Source of the DNA: Candidatus Aminicenantota bacterium
GTDB taxonomy: Bacteria > Acidobacteriota > UBA6911 > RPQK01 > JAJDTT01
Direction: 5' to 3'
Assembly: GCA_026706325.1 (NCBI GenBank)
Contig: JAPOYZ010000557.1
Coordinates: 1 to 8,128, forward strand
Length of the DNA stretch: 8,128 nt
The notes under the pieces are model-generated. The model was not told where the DNA came from and ran no database searches. It saw nothing but the letters and a program-made list of their open reading frames with translations. The position numbers and the translations under genes are program-made. Positions 1 to 6,687 of the stretch are shown here, one piece after another; position 1 is the first letter of the stretch; every line of letters starts with the position of its first letter.

Positions 1-53
1 GTCATGATCGGCTCCCGGTGGCTCCCGCTCAGCCGATCGGCCGTCGTTCATGA
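1..53 (+). CDS. C-terminal tail of an unidentified upstream gene (partial)
   Basis: One reading frame is open from the left edge to a TGA at 51-53 and encodes the tail HDRLPVAPAQPIGRRS. That TGA overlaps the tatC ATG (50-52) in the classic ATGA arrangement, which suggests translational coupling with tatC. A proline/alanine-rich tail would suit the disordered C-terminus of a TatA/TatB-type protein, the usual partner of TatC, but 17 codons cannot establish identity. A second frame (1-57) is also open here, so even the frame is not certain. The ATGA junction is the main reason to prefer this one. Confidence 0.35.
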   Translation, partial: HDRLPVAPAQPIGRRS

Positions 54-964
54 ATGACTCGCCGGGTTCCTCTCCTCCCCAAGACCCAAGCGCGTCCGAG
101 ACTCAAGCGGCCGAAGACGCCGGGCAGGAGACCGTCCCCGCTTCCGGTTCCCCCCCGCCTCCATCCGATCCTCCCACGCCGGTAGCCTCAGCAGAGGCCG
201 AAGACGACCCGGATTCTCCCGACGAGGAGGAACTGGGCGCCAAGATGACCTTTCTGGAGCACCTGGACGAGCTTCGAAAGCGCATCCTCTGGAGCGCGAT
301 CGCCGTCGCGGTCGCTTTCATCGGCTGCTGGGTCTTCCGCGAGCCCATCTTCGAATTCCTGTCCATACCCATCAAGAACGCCGGCATCGAGAAGTTGACG
401 TACATCAAGCCGACGGAACCGTTCACGATCTACCTGAAGGTTTGCTTCGTCGCGGCCGTTTTCCTGGCCGCTCCGGCCATCCTCTCGCAGGTCTGGCTCT
501 TCATCGCTCCGGGCCTGTACCAGCGGGAGAAGCGCTACGTCATTCCCTTTTTGGTCTCGTCGACGGCGCTGGTCCTGCTGGGCGGCACTTTCGCCTACTA
601 CATCATCCTCCCCACGGCGCTGGATTTTCTGATCAACCAGTTCGGCAGCGCTTTCCAGCCCATGGTCACCGCCCTCGAGTACTTCAATTTCGAGGTGATC
701 ATCATTCTGGGCATGGGCGCCATCTTTCAGCTTCCGGTGATCGTGGCCTTCCTCTCCATGTTCGGACTCATCACACCCGGTTTTCTCTGGCGGAACTTCC
801 GCTATGCCTTCCTCCTCATGGTCATGGTCGCGGCCGTGGTGTCTCCCACCACGGACGCCATCAACCTGTTCCTCTGGAGCGGGCCCATGGTCCTGCTCTA
901 CCTGGTGAGCATCGTCATCTCGTGGGTGTTCAAGCGGAGAGCTGAAAAACGGGCGGGACTCTGA
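50..964 (+). CDS. tatC: Sec-independent (twin-arginine) protein translocase subunit TatC
   Basis: TatC is the multi-spanning inner-membrane receptor of the twin-arginine translocase. It binds RR signal peptides of folded substrates and recruits TatA/TatB. The 304-residue product carries a full TatC core from about residue 65: the signal-binding segment HLDELRKRI (71-79), the first-loop motif WLFIAPGLYQREKR (149-162) containing the conserved Phe and the Glu matching E. coli F94 and E103, and hydrophobic segments near 80-97, 129-152, 165-190, 212-238, 250-270 and 274-294. Transmembrane segment 4 reads FQLPV, with Gln at the E. coli Glu170 position, a substitution I believe is common. The tail KRRAEKRAGL is basic, as expected for a cytoplasmic end. 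Oddly, residues 1-64 form a low-complexity Pro/Ser/Glu/Asp-rich extension; E. coli TatC is about 258 residues. The ATG at 50 overlaps an upstream TGA, no strong Shine-Dalgarno is visible, and the frame is stopped at 5-7, so ATG-50 is the first possible ATG. ATG-245, just before the core, is an alternative start. Confidence 0.95.
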   Translation: MNDSPGSSPPQDPSASETQAAEDAGQETVPASGSPPPPSDPPTPVASAEAEDDPDSPDEEELGAKMTFLEHLDELRKRILWSAIAVAVAFIGCWVFREPIFEFLSIPIKNAGIEKLTYIKPTEPFTIYLKVCFVAAVFLAAPAILSQVWLFIAPGLYQREKRYVIPFLVSSTALVLLGGTFAYYIILPTALDFLINQFGSAFQPMVTALEYFNFEVIIILGMGAIFQLPVIVAFLSMFGLITPGFLWRNFRYAFLLMVMVAAVVSPTTDAINLFLWSGPMVLLYLVSIVISWVFKRRAEKRAGL

Positions 965-984
965 GTTCAAGAGCAGGCGGGACG

Positions 985-1000
985 GGCGGCGGCCGCCGCC
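985..1000. terminator. Perfect 16-bp GC palindrome in the convergent gap (possible terminator)
   Basis: The 68-bp gap between the convergent stops of tatC and the SurA-like gene contains GGCGGCGGCCGCCGCC, which equals its own reverse complement. As RNA from either strand it could fold into a 6-bp all-GC stem with a 4-nt loop. A second palindrome, CCGCCGGCGG (996-1005), overlaps it and would compete. No T-run follows on either strand, so it is not a canonical intrinsic terminator. Its position between converging genes is the main argument for a bidirectional termination role. Chance in GC-rich DNA is the alternative. Confidence 0.3.
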
Positions 1001-1032
1001 GGCGGGCGTGATGAACGCGGCTTTGCAAGGAC

Positions 1033-2130
1033 TTAAAATTCGATCGTCGTCAGTCCCAGTTCTTCCACGTCGAAATCTTTCTGGTAACTGGGATCGACGT
1101 AGATGAAGCTCTCCTCCCGCAGGCCTTCCACGTACTTCTTGAGCTGGGGAGCGGCCTTCTTCGTGAAGAGCTGTTGTTCAATGTGGGACCGCACCGTTTC
1201 CAGGTCCAACTGCCGGGCAGGTTTCCGCTTCAACAGCCTGAGGATCTGGAAACCGTAGTCGGCCTCGATCAGGCCACTGTGCCCCCCTTCTTCCAACTTG
1301 GATACGGCGGTTTCCTGAACCGACTGCATGGACCCCCGCTTGAAGGCCCCGATGGACCCTCCCCGATTGGCGGTGGGGCCTTCCGAATGCTCCTTGGCCA
1401 ATTCTTCGAACGAGCCGCCCGCCTTCAGCCCGTCCAGGACCCCCTGAGCCTTGGAACGGACCTGTTCCTTCTCCTTGCCCTCGGTGAGAAACAGGATCTC
1501 GGCCAATTCCACCTCCTCGGGCTCGGTGTACTGCTCGCGGTTCTGGTCGTAGTATTCCTGGATCTCCGGCGTCAGCAGCGTGACCCGGGAATAGACCATG
1601 ACCCCCAACAGGCGTTCCTGGATGGCTCTCTGCCTCAGCTTCTCCCTCATTTGAGCGAGGCTCATGCCTTGGCGGCGCATGGCCTGATCCATGGCTTCCA
1701 GGCTGGGAATTCCACTCTCCTTGCGCATTTCTTCGAGTTGGCCCGAGACGTAGTCGTCCACATTGGGGGCCACGCCCAGTTCCTCGGCCTTCTGCAGGAG
1801 CAGCCGGGTGTCGATCAATTCACGCAGCACGGTCCGCCTTTGCGTCTGCCAGAACCGCATGGCCTGTTCCCGATCCTGTATCCGCCTCCGGACTTCGGAC
1901 TGGATGACGTACAGCTCGTGGTCCAGGTCCCTTCGGGTGATGATCTGGTCGTTGACGCGGGCTACGATCTCGTCCAGGAGAACCGGCTCGGGAGGCGGCG
2001 CCTGTTGCTTCCGCTGCGGCGGCCGGGGGAGATCTCCCGGCGCTCCCTGGTCCTGGCCCTGCAGCGAGCCACACAGCAGCAGGACCCCAGCAACCGTAAC
2101 CACTCTAATTGGTTGAGGAAACATGATCAT
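1033..2130 (-). CDS. SurA-like periplasmic chaperone with a parvulin (PpiC) domain
   Basis: This 365-residue protein resembles SurA/PpiC folding factors, which assist secreted and outer-membrane proteins in the periplasm. It begins with a hydrophobic export signal (about residues 8-23). A Pro/Gln-rich linker (31-49) follows, then a SurA-type N-terminal helical domain (about 50-195, starting LLDEIVARVNDQIITRRDL). One parvulin domain follows (about 205-300, with FEELAKEHSEGPTANRGGSIG), then a C-terminal helical tail. It has one parvulin domain, whereas E. coli SurA has two. Both parvulin catalytic histidines look replaced: Glu211 in EILF where HILV is usual, and Gln295 in YGFQIL where YHII is usual. 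A chaperone role without isomerase activity is therefore plausible. Cys20 follows LLL, so it is not a good lipobox. The ATG at 2130 is preferred because GGGAG (2135-2139) lies 4 nt upstream; ATG-2124 has 10-nt spacing. The frame extends to 2232 but that part lacks a signal sequence. The start overlaps the upstream PPIase by 26 bp. Confidence 0.88.
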   Translation of the reverse strand: MIMFPQPIRVVTVAGVLLLCGSLQGQDQGAPGDLPRPPQRKQQAPPPEPVLLDEIVARVNDQIITRRDLDHELYVIQSEVRRRIQDREQAMRFWQTQRRTVLRELIDTRLLLQKAEELGVAPNVDDYVSGQLEEMRKESGIPSLEAMDQAMRRQGMSLAQMREKLRQRAIQERLLGVMVYSRVTLLTPEIQEYYDQNREQYTEPEEVELAEILFLTEGKEKEQVRSKAQGVLDGLKAGGSFEELAKEHSEGPTANRGGSIGAFKRGSMQSVQETAVSKLEEGGHSGLIEADYGFQILRLLKRKPARQLDLETVRSHIEQQLFTKKAAPQLKKYVEGLREESFIYVDPSYQKDFDVEELGLTTIEF

Positions 2131-3061
2131 CACTCTCCCGGAAGTCGAGCTCCCTGTCGTAGATCCGGAGCGAGGCCCCGGCCAGCAGACCGTCGATGTA
2201 GGAATCCACTGCGGCGTTCTCCTGCTGTGCAATCAAAGTCGAGAAGATCCCCTCTTGGACATGGTAGAGACTCTTGTGGTGCCGCCGTATCCATTCCTCC
2301 ACCATGAAGAGGTGGTACCCATGCCGGGATCGAAACACATCGCTGATCTCACCCGGCTCGAGCGACATGATGACCTTTTCGAACTCGCCGGGCAGTTGAC
2401 CCCGCTCAAAAGTCCCCAGGACTCCGCCGGTTTCCGCGGTCAGGCCCTCGGAATGCAATCGGGCCACTTCCTGGAACTGCCGGACGTCTCCCGGCGCCAG
2501 CATTCCTCGAATCTCCCGGGCTCGGGCCCGGTCGTCCACCAGGATTTCCAGGACCCGTCCCGAGTCGCCAACCCGAAACTGTGCGTGTTGGCTCCCGTAG
2601 AAGTCGCGAACGTCGGACGAAGTCACTTCCACCTGGTCCTGGACCTTCACCTTCAGCAACTTTTGGAATGTGAGGAATCGGCGCAATCGTTCGGAGAATT
2701 CAGCGTCTCCCGCTTCGATCTGGAGATTCCCCATCTGCTCCTCCAGTTCCTCGTCGGCAACGCTGATACCGTCAACCTGGGCTTGGCGCAGAAGCATTTT
2801 TTCCACTACGAAGTCACGAAACCGGCTTTTTCGAGGCGGGACCTGTCCCGAGTCCGGCTCCGTAGCCAAGTAGGCTTCGAATTCTCGGAGCGTGATCTGC
2901 TCCTCGTCCAATTCTGCCAGCAGAGTCTCCCGTTCGGGTGATCGCGCATCTCCGGCCGGAAGTCCGCAGCCGGCCCAACCCAGGTGAAGCAGCAGCGCCG
3001 TCCCGATCCCACACCGGCCCAGTGTCCCACGGGCAGGAATCGATCTCAGACTCGCGAACAT
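2105..3061 (-). CDS. Parvulin-type peptidyl-prolyl isomerase, probable lipoprotein
   Basis: The 318-residue product has an Arg-containing n-region, a hydrophobic stretch (about 19-30) and a Cys at 32 in the context GWAGC. This looks like a lipoprotein signal, although Trp at the -3 position is atypical. A SurA/PrsA-like helical region follows (about 48-150), then a parvulin domain (about 168-257) containing FQEVARLHSEG, GGVLGTFERGQLP and RHGYHLFMVEE. His250 matches the distal catalytic His of parvulins, but the proximal His is Glu172 (LEILV). The role is probably folding of exported proteins at the outer face of the inner membrane or in the periplasm. The start at ATG-3061 was chosen because it places the signal peptide at the N-terminus; its Shine-Dalgarno is weak. 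ATG-3124 has a better one (GGAG at 3132-3135, 7 nt away) but would add 21 residues before the signal. The gene lies about 100 bp after mfd and overlaps the next PPIase gene, so the two are likely cotranscribed. Confidence 0.85.
   Translation of the reverse strand: MFASLRSIPARGTLGRCGIGTALLLHLGWAGCGLPAGDARSPERETLLAELDEEQITLREFEAYLATEPDSGQVPPRKSRFRDFVVEKMLLRQAQVDGISVADEELEEQMGNLQIEAGDAEFSERLRRFLTFQKLLKVKVQDQVEVTSSDVRDFYGSQHAQFRVGDSGRVLEILVDDRARAREIRGMLAPGDVRQFQEVARLHSEGLTAETGGVLGTFERGQLPGEFEKVIMSLEPGEISDVFRSRHGYHLFMVEEWIRRHHKSLYHVQEGIFSTLIAQQENAAVDSYIDGLLAGASLRIYDRELDFRESDDHVSSTN
2135..2139 (-). promoter_or_regulatory. Ribosome binding site for the SurA-like gene
   Basis: On the minus strand GGGAG sits 4 nt before ATG-2130 and 10 nt before ATG-2124, inside the last codons of the upstream PPIase gene. 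It fixes the start of the SurA-like gene to this ATG pair rather than the longer frame reaching 2232. Its placement within the upstream gene supports coupled translation of the two PPIases. Confidence 0.55.
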
Positions 3062-3100
3062 CACCGTCCATTCTATCAGCCCGCACTCGACATCGCCGTT

Positions 3101-3116
3101 CCGGGCCGCCGGGCCG
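3101..3116. repeat. Tandem 8-bp repeat in the mfd/PPIase gap
   Basis: Two exact adjacent copies of CCGGGCCG lie in the 101-bp gap between mfd and the PPIase. The repeat is short and GC-only, so it may be chance. If the PPIase starts at the alternative ATG-3124 it would instead be coding. No clear promoter or terminator accompanies it, and the rest of the gap shows nothing I can name. Confidence 0.3.
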
Positions 3117-3162
3117 CACATCATCCGCCGGCTCCGAGCACGGCAGGATCTCTTTGCATTCC

Positions 3163-6100
3163 TCACTCCGGACTCTTGAATCCCTGGCTTCCGATCCTCT
3201 CGCCGATGCGCTCGAGCACGGCGCCGACGCAAGCGAAGAGGGTCGCGGGATCGGAAGACGGCACTCGAACATTGAGAACCCCGCCTTGTGTCAGAGTGAG
3301 ATCGGTTCTCCCTTGGACCAGAGCGACGATGTCGTGAGGAGACACCGGCGTGTCATCCCTGAACCTCAGGGAAATCCGCCCCCCGCTGAGGTCGATGGAA
3401 CTGATTCTCAAACGACTCGCCCCAAGCCGCAATGCTCCGTACTCGAAAAGATTGGAGACGGAACGCGGGTACTTTCCGAACCGGTCCTCGACCTCCTCCT
3501 TCAGGTTTTCCAGAGAACTCCGGCTCGAGAGAATACTCAGCCGCTTGTAGAGCCAGAGGCGCTGACTCGGATCGGCGATGTAGTGTTGTGGAATGTGGAT
3601 GTCCAGACCGAGGTCGATGCTGATTTGGATCTCCTCCGCCGTCTCCTCTCCCTTCAACTCCCGGACCGCCTCCTGCAGCAGCTTCAGGTAGAGCTCGAAG
3701 CCGACGGCATTGATGTGCCCATGTTGTTCCTGTCCCAGTAGATTGCCCGATCCGCGGATCTCCAGATCCATGGCGGCGATGCGAAATCCGGAACCCAGAT
3801 CGCTGAATTCCCGAATTGCCGCAAGGCGTTTGGCGGCGTCGGTGCTCAGAGTCTCCTCCGAGGGAATGAGCAGATAGGCGTAGGCCCTGCGATTGGACCG
3901 GCCCACCCGGCCCCTGAGCTGGTAGAGCTGGGCGAGTCCGAACCGGTGGGCCCGGTTCACCAGGAGAGTATTGGCCCGCGGGATGTCCAGACCGTTTTCG
4001 ATAATGGTGGTGGCAACCAGCACATCGTAGCGATAGTCGAGGAAATCCAGCATGACCTTCTCCAACTGGTTCTCCCTCATCTGACCGTGTCCAACCGCGA
4101 CGCGAGCTTCGGGCACCGTGTCCTGGATCATGCGCGCCATGCTGTAGATGGTCTCCACCGAGTTGTGGACCAGGAAAACTTGTCCTTGGCGCTTCAGCTC
4201 CAGGTCGATGGCGGTGCGTATCAACGACCGGCTGAACCTGACCACGGCGGTCTGAATGGCCAAGCGGTCCTTGGGGGGCGTCTCGATGATGGAGAGGTCG
4301 CGGACGCCCGTCAGCGACATGCTCAGGGTGCGGGGAATCGGCGTTGCCGACAGATTGAGCACGTCCACCCGGGTCTTCAGGCGCTTGAGCCGTTCCTTCT
4401 GAGCGACTCCGAACCGTTGTTCCTCGTCCACCACGATGAGCCCCAGGTCCCGGAACCGGACGTCCCGCGAGAGGAGCCGGTGGGTTCCGATGAGAACGTC
4501 GGTCTTTCCCAATTCCGTGTTCTGGAGGATCGCCCGTTGCTGGCTGCGGTTGCGAAGTCGGCTGATCATCTCGATGAAAACGGGAAACCCCTGGAAGCGC
4601 TCGCAAAACGTGTTGTAGTGCTGCAGCGCCAGGACCGTCGTGGGGGTCAGAACGGCCACCTGCTTGCTGTCGTTGACCGCCCGGAAGGCGGCTCTCATGG
4701 CCACCTCGGTCTTACCGTATCCCACGTCTCCGCAGACCAGGCGATCCATGGGACGCGGCGCCATCATGTCCTTCTTGACGGCCTCGATGGCAGCCGCCTG
4801 GTCGGGGGTTTCCTCATACGGGAAAGCCGCCTCGAACTCCCTGACCAGGGCGTCGTCTTCCGGAAAGACATGCCCCCGGGCCACCTCCCGCTGCGCGTAC
4901 AACTTGAGCAGATCCGCGGCCATGCTCCGCATGGACTTCTTGATCCGCTTCTTGGTCTTGTCCCAAGAGGCGCCACCCAGTCGATCCAACCGCGGCCGGG
5001 ACTCGCCGGAACTGCTGTATTTCTGAATCTGGTCCAACCGGTCCGCAGGGACGTACAGCTTGTCGTCCCCCCGGAAACCGACCACCAGGAATTCCCGGGT
5101 GTCGCCGCCGACACCCAGCGACCGGAGTCCCTGGAAGAGCCCGATTCCATGATCGACGTGGACCACGTAGTCGCCGGACTTCAGATCCCGGAAATCGGAC
5201 AGAAAGGCGGCGGCGGGGTCCGATTTGGTCCGGGGAGGCGCCGGGGGCCGGAGGCTCCCGGCGAAGAGGTTCTCCTCGCCCAACAGGTGCAGGCCCAGGC
5301 CGGGCGAGTGGAACCCTTGCGAGAGCCGACCCTGGATGACGGCGGTCCCGTGATCCAGGGCTCTGGCGAATCCGGAAGCACGATGCAGGTGGATATCGTA
5401 CTCGCGAAAGATGTCGACCAATCGGTCGACCATCCCCGGCGTCTTCATCACGAAGACGACCCGTTCCCGCCTGGTCCACTCCGCGAGGTCGGCAAACAAC
5501 GCGCGAAGCTGACCCGAATACTGCCGTTCGGTCCGGAAATCGAAACGTTCTACCGCTTCCCGGCCTTGAAAAAGCCGGCTCAGATGGAAGGACGGGCATT
5601 TCTTCGTCCAACTCTCCACCACCTCCGCGGACCAGTACAGCCGGTCCGGCGGCAGGGCGAGATCTCCGTCTTCCGTCCGTTCCCGATAGCTCTCCTCCCA
5701 CCGTTCCCGGATCTTCGTGTGCTCATCCCGGAGTTCATCCCATTCGGAGAGGACCAGCGTCGGAGAGGATCGGCCCTCCGCCTGGACGAAATCCAGCAGA
5801 TGATGCCGGGTCGGCACCACGAGGGGAAACAACGCTTCGAAGCCGTTGAAGAGCTCGCCGTTGGCGGTGAACTGGAGCCGTTCCTCCAGGGCCTGCGCGA
5901 ATCGAACTTCCGACCAGTGCTCCGGCGCTTCACGGTGCCATCGGGAGATGTCGCGGGCCGTGACGGACAGCTCTCTCATGGGGACCACGCGGCAACCGGG
6001 CACCAGCGCCACCGACCGTTGTGAATTCGGATCGAATTCGCGAATCGATTCGATCTCGTCTCCAAAAAATTCGATGCGGACGGGAGCCGAACTCGACGGC

Positions 6101-6687
6101 GGGAAAACGTCGACGATGCCGCCCCTCACGGAGTATTCCCCCACTGTGCCGACCGGTTCTTCCCGGACGTAGCCCACCTGGTCCAGGGTTCGCGTCAGGT
6201 GATCCGGAGGGAAGAATCTTCCCGTTTCCAGGTCGAGACACTGGCTCATGAAGGTCTGAGGCGAAGGAAGCCGGGGCGTCAAGGCGGTCAACGTCGTCAG
6301 GATCAATCCCTGGTTCCAGCGGAGTATCTTCCAGAGAGCGGCGGCTCGAGCCGCCGCAATCTCAGGGTGGGGAGACAGCCCGCGATAGGGATCCGCTTCG
6401 GACCCGGGAAGAACCAGGACCCTATTCCGGCACTCCCCGGGCAGGAACAGCCGAAGATTTGCCGCCATCGTCTCCAGATCCCGATTGCTCCGGCCCAACC
6501 AGAGATAGGTGCCGGGATCTCTTCGATAGATGGACGCCAACACCAGGGCCGAATCGGCTCCATGGAGACCGTCGAGACGCCGGTTGCAGAGGGCTTTCTC
6601 GGCCAGGGTCTCGAACAGTTGTGAAGCCGCGGGAGACGGTGGGCCCGACGCCGCCGGGGCTGGTTGCAGGGATGAATCCGGACTCAA
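3163..6687 (-). CDS. mfd: Transcription-repair coupling factor Mfd
   Basis: Mfd is the ATP-driven translocase that removes RNA polymerase stalled at DNA lesions and recruits UvrA to start nucleotide excision repair. Numbering from the TTG start (1174 residues; E. coli Mfd has 1148), the UvrB-like N-terminal modules include GEYSVRGGIVDVFPP (183-197). The RNA polymerase-interacting domain begins near VVHVDHGIG (508-516). The helicase motifs are Walker A GDVGYGKT (653-660), the Walker B box DEEQ (754-757), SATPIPRT (780-787), the GHGQMRE motif (866-872) and QLRGRVGRS (923-931). DLEIRGSGNLLGQEQHG (974-990) continues the conserved core, and the C-terminal inhibitory domain follows. All motifs look intact. 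TTG-6687 is chosen because GGGAG lies 5 nt upstream and the codon overlaps the glmM TGA; ATG-6771 would force an 88-bp overlap with glmM. It is likely cotranscribed with glmM and possibly with the PPIase genes downstream. Confidence 0.97.
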   Translation of the reverse strand: MSPDSSLQPAPAASGPPSPAASQLFETLAEKALCNRRLDGLHGADSALVLASIYRRDPGTYLWLGRSNRDLETMAANLRLFLPGECRNRVLVLPGSEADPYRGLSPHPEIAAARAAALWKILRWNQGLILTTLTALTPRLPSPQTFMSQCLDLETGRFFPPDHLTRTLDQVGYVREEPVGTVGEYSVRGGIVDVFPPSSSAPVRIEFFGDEIESIREFDPNSQRSVALVPGCRVVPMRELSVTARDISRWHREAPEHWSEVRFAQALEERLQFTANGELFNGFEALFPLVVPTRHHLLDFVQAEGRSSPTLVLSEWDELRDEHTKIRERWEESYRERTEDGDLALPPDRLYWSAEVVESWTKKCPSFHLSRLFQGREAVERFDFRTERQYSGQLRALFADLAEWTRRERVVFVMKTPGMVDRLVDIFREYDIHLHRASGFARALDHGTAVIQGRLSQGFHSPGLGLHLLGEENLFAGSLRPPAPPRTKSDPAAAFLSDFRDLKSGDYVVHVDHGIGLFQGLRSLGVGGDTREFLVVGFRGDDKLYVPADRLDQIQKYSSSGESRPRLDRLGGASWDKTKKRIKKSMRSMAADLLKLYAQREVARGHVFPEDDALVREFEAAFPYEETPDQAAAIEAVKKDMMAPRPMDRLVCGDVGYGKTEVAMRAAFRAVNDSKQVAVLTPTTVLALQHYNTFCERFQGFPVFIEMISRLRNRSQQRAILQNTELGKTDVLIGTHRLLSRDVRFRDLGLIVVDEEQRFGVAQKERLKRLKTRVDVLNLSATPIPRTLSMSLTGVRDLSIIETPPKDRLAIQTAVVRFSRSLIRTAIDLELKRQGQVFLVHNSVETIYSMARMIQDTVPEARVAVGHGQMRENQLEKVMLDFLDYRYDVLVATTIIENGLDIPRANTLLVNRAHRFGLAQLYQLRGRVGRSNRRAYAYLLIPSEETLSTDAAKRLAAIREFSDLGSGFRIAAMDLEIRGSGNLLGQEQHGHINAVGFELYLKLLQEAVRELKGEETAEEIQISIDLGLDIHIPQHYIADPSQRLWLYKRLSILSSRSSLENLKEEVEDRFGKYPRSVSNLFEYGALRLGASRLRISSIDLSGGRISLRFRDDTPVSPHDIVALVQGRTDLTLTQGGVLNVRVPSSDPATLFACVGAVLERIGERIGSQGFKSPE

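Noticed and set aside
2062..2130. Lipoprotein signal in the SurA-like protein (Cys20)
   Set aside because: The residues before the Cys are LLL, and position -1 of a lipobox should be Gly, Ala or Ser. An ordinary Sec signal is more likely.
1174..2941. Long plus-strand open frames (1174-2307 and 2123-2941) opposite the two PPIase genes
   Set aside because: Both are antisense to well-supported genes with signal peptides and conserved domains, and their translations show no family motifs.
3062..3090. A minus-strand -10-like TAGAAT just upstream of the first PPIase
   Set aside because: It lies only about 10 nt before the ATG and no -35-like hexamer is found 16-18 bp upstream, so one near-match is not enough to call a promoter.
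3353..4606. A 417-codon minus-strand frame inside mfd
   Set aside because: It overlaps the conserved Mfd helicase motifs in another frame, and its Gly/Arg/Pro/His-rich composition is typical of an out-of-frame reading.
3946..6024. A 692-codon open frame on the plus strand opposite mfd
   Set aside because: It lies wholly antisense to intact mfd, has no recognisable domain, and is rich in His, Gln, Asp and Arg as expected from reading GC-rich codons backwards. Such shadow frames are common in high-GC DNA.
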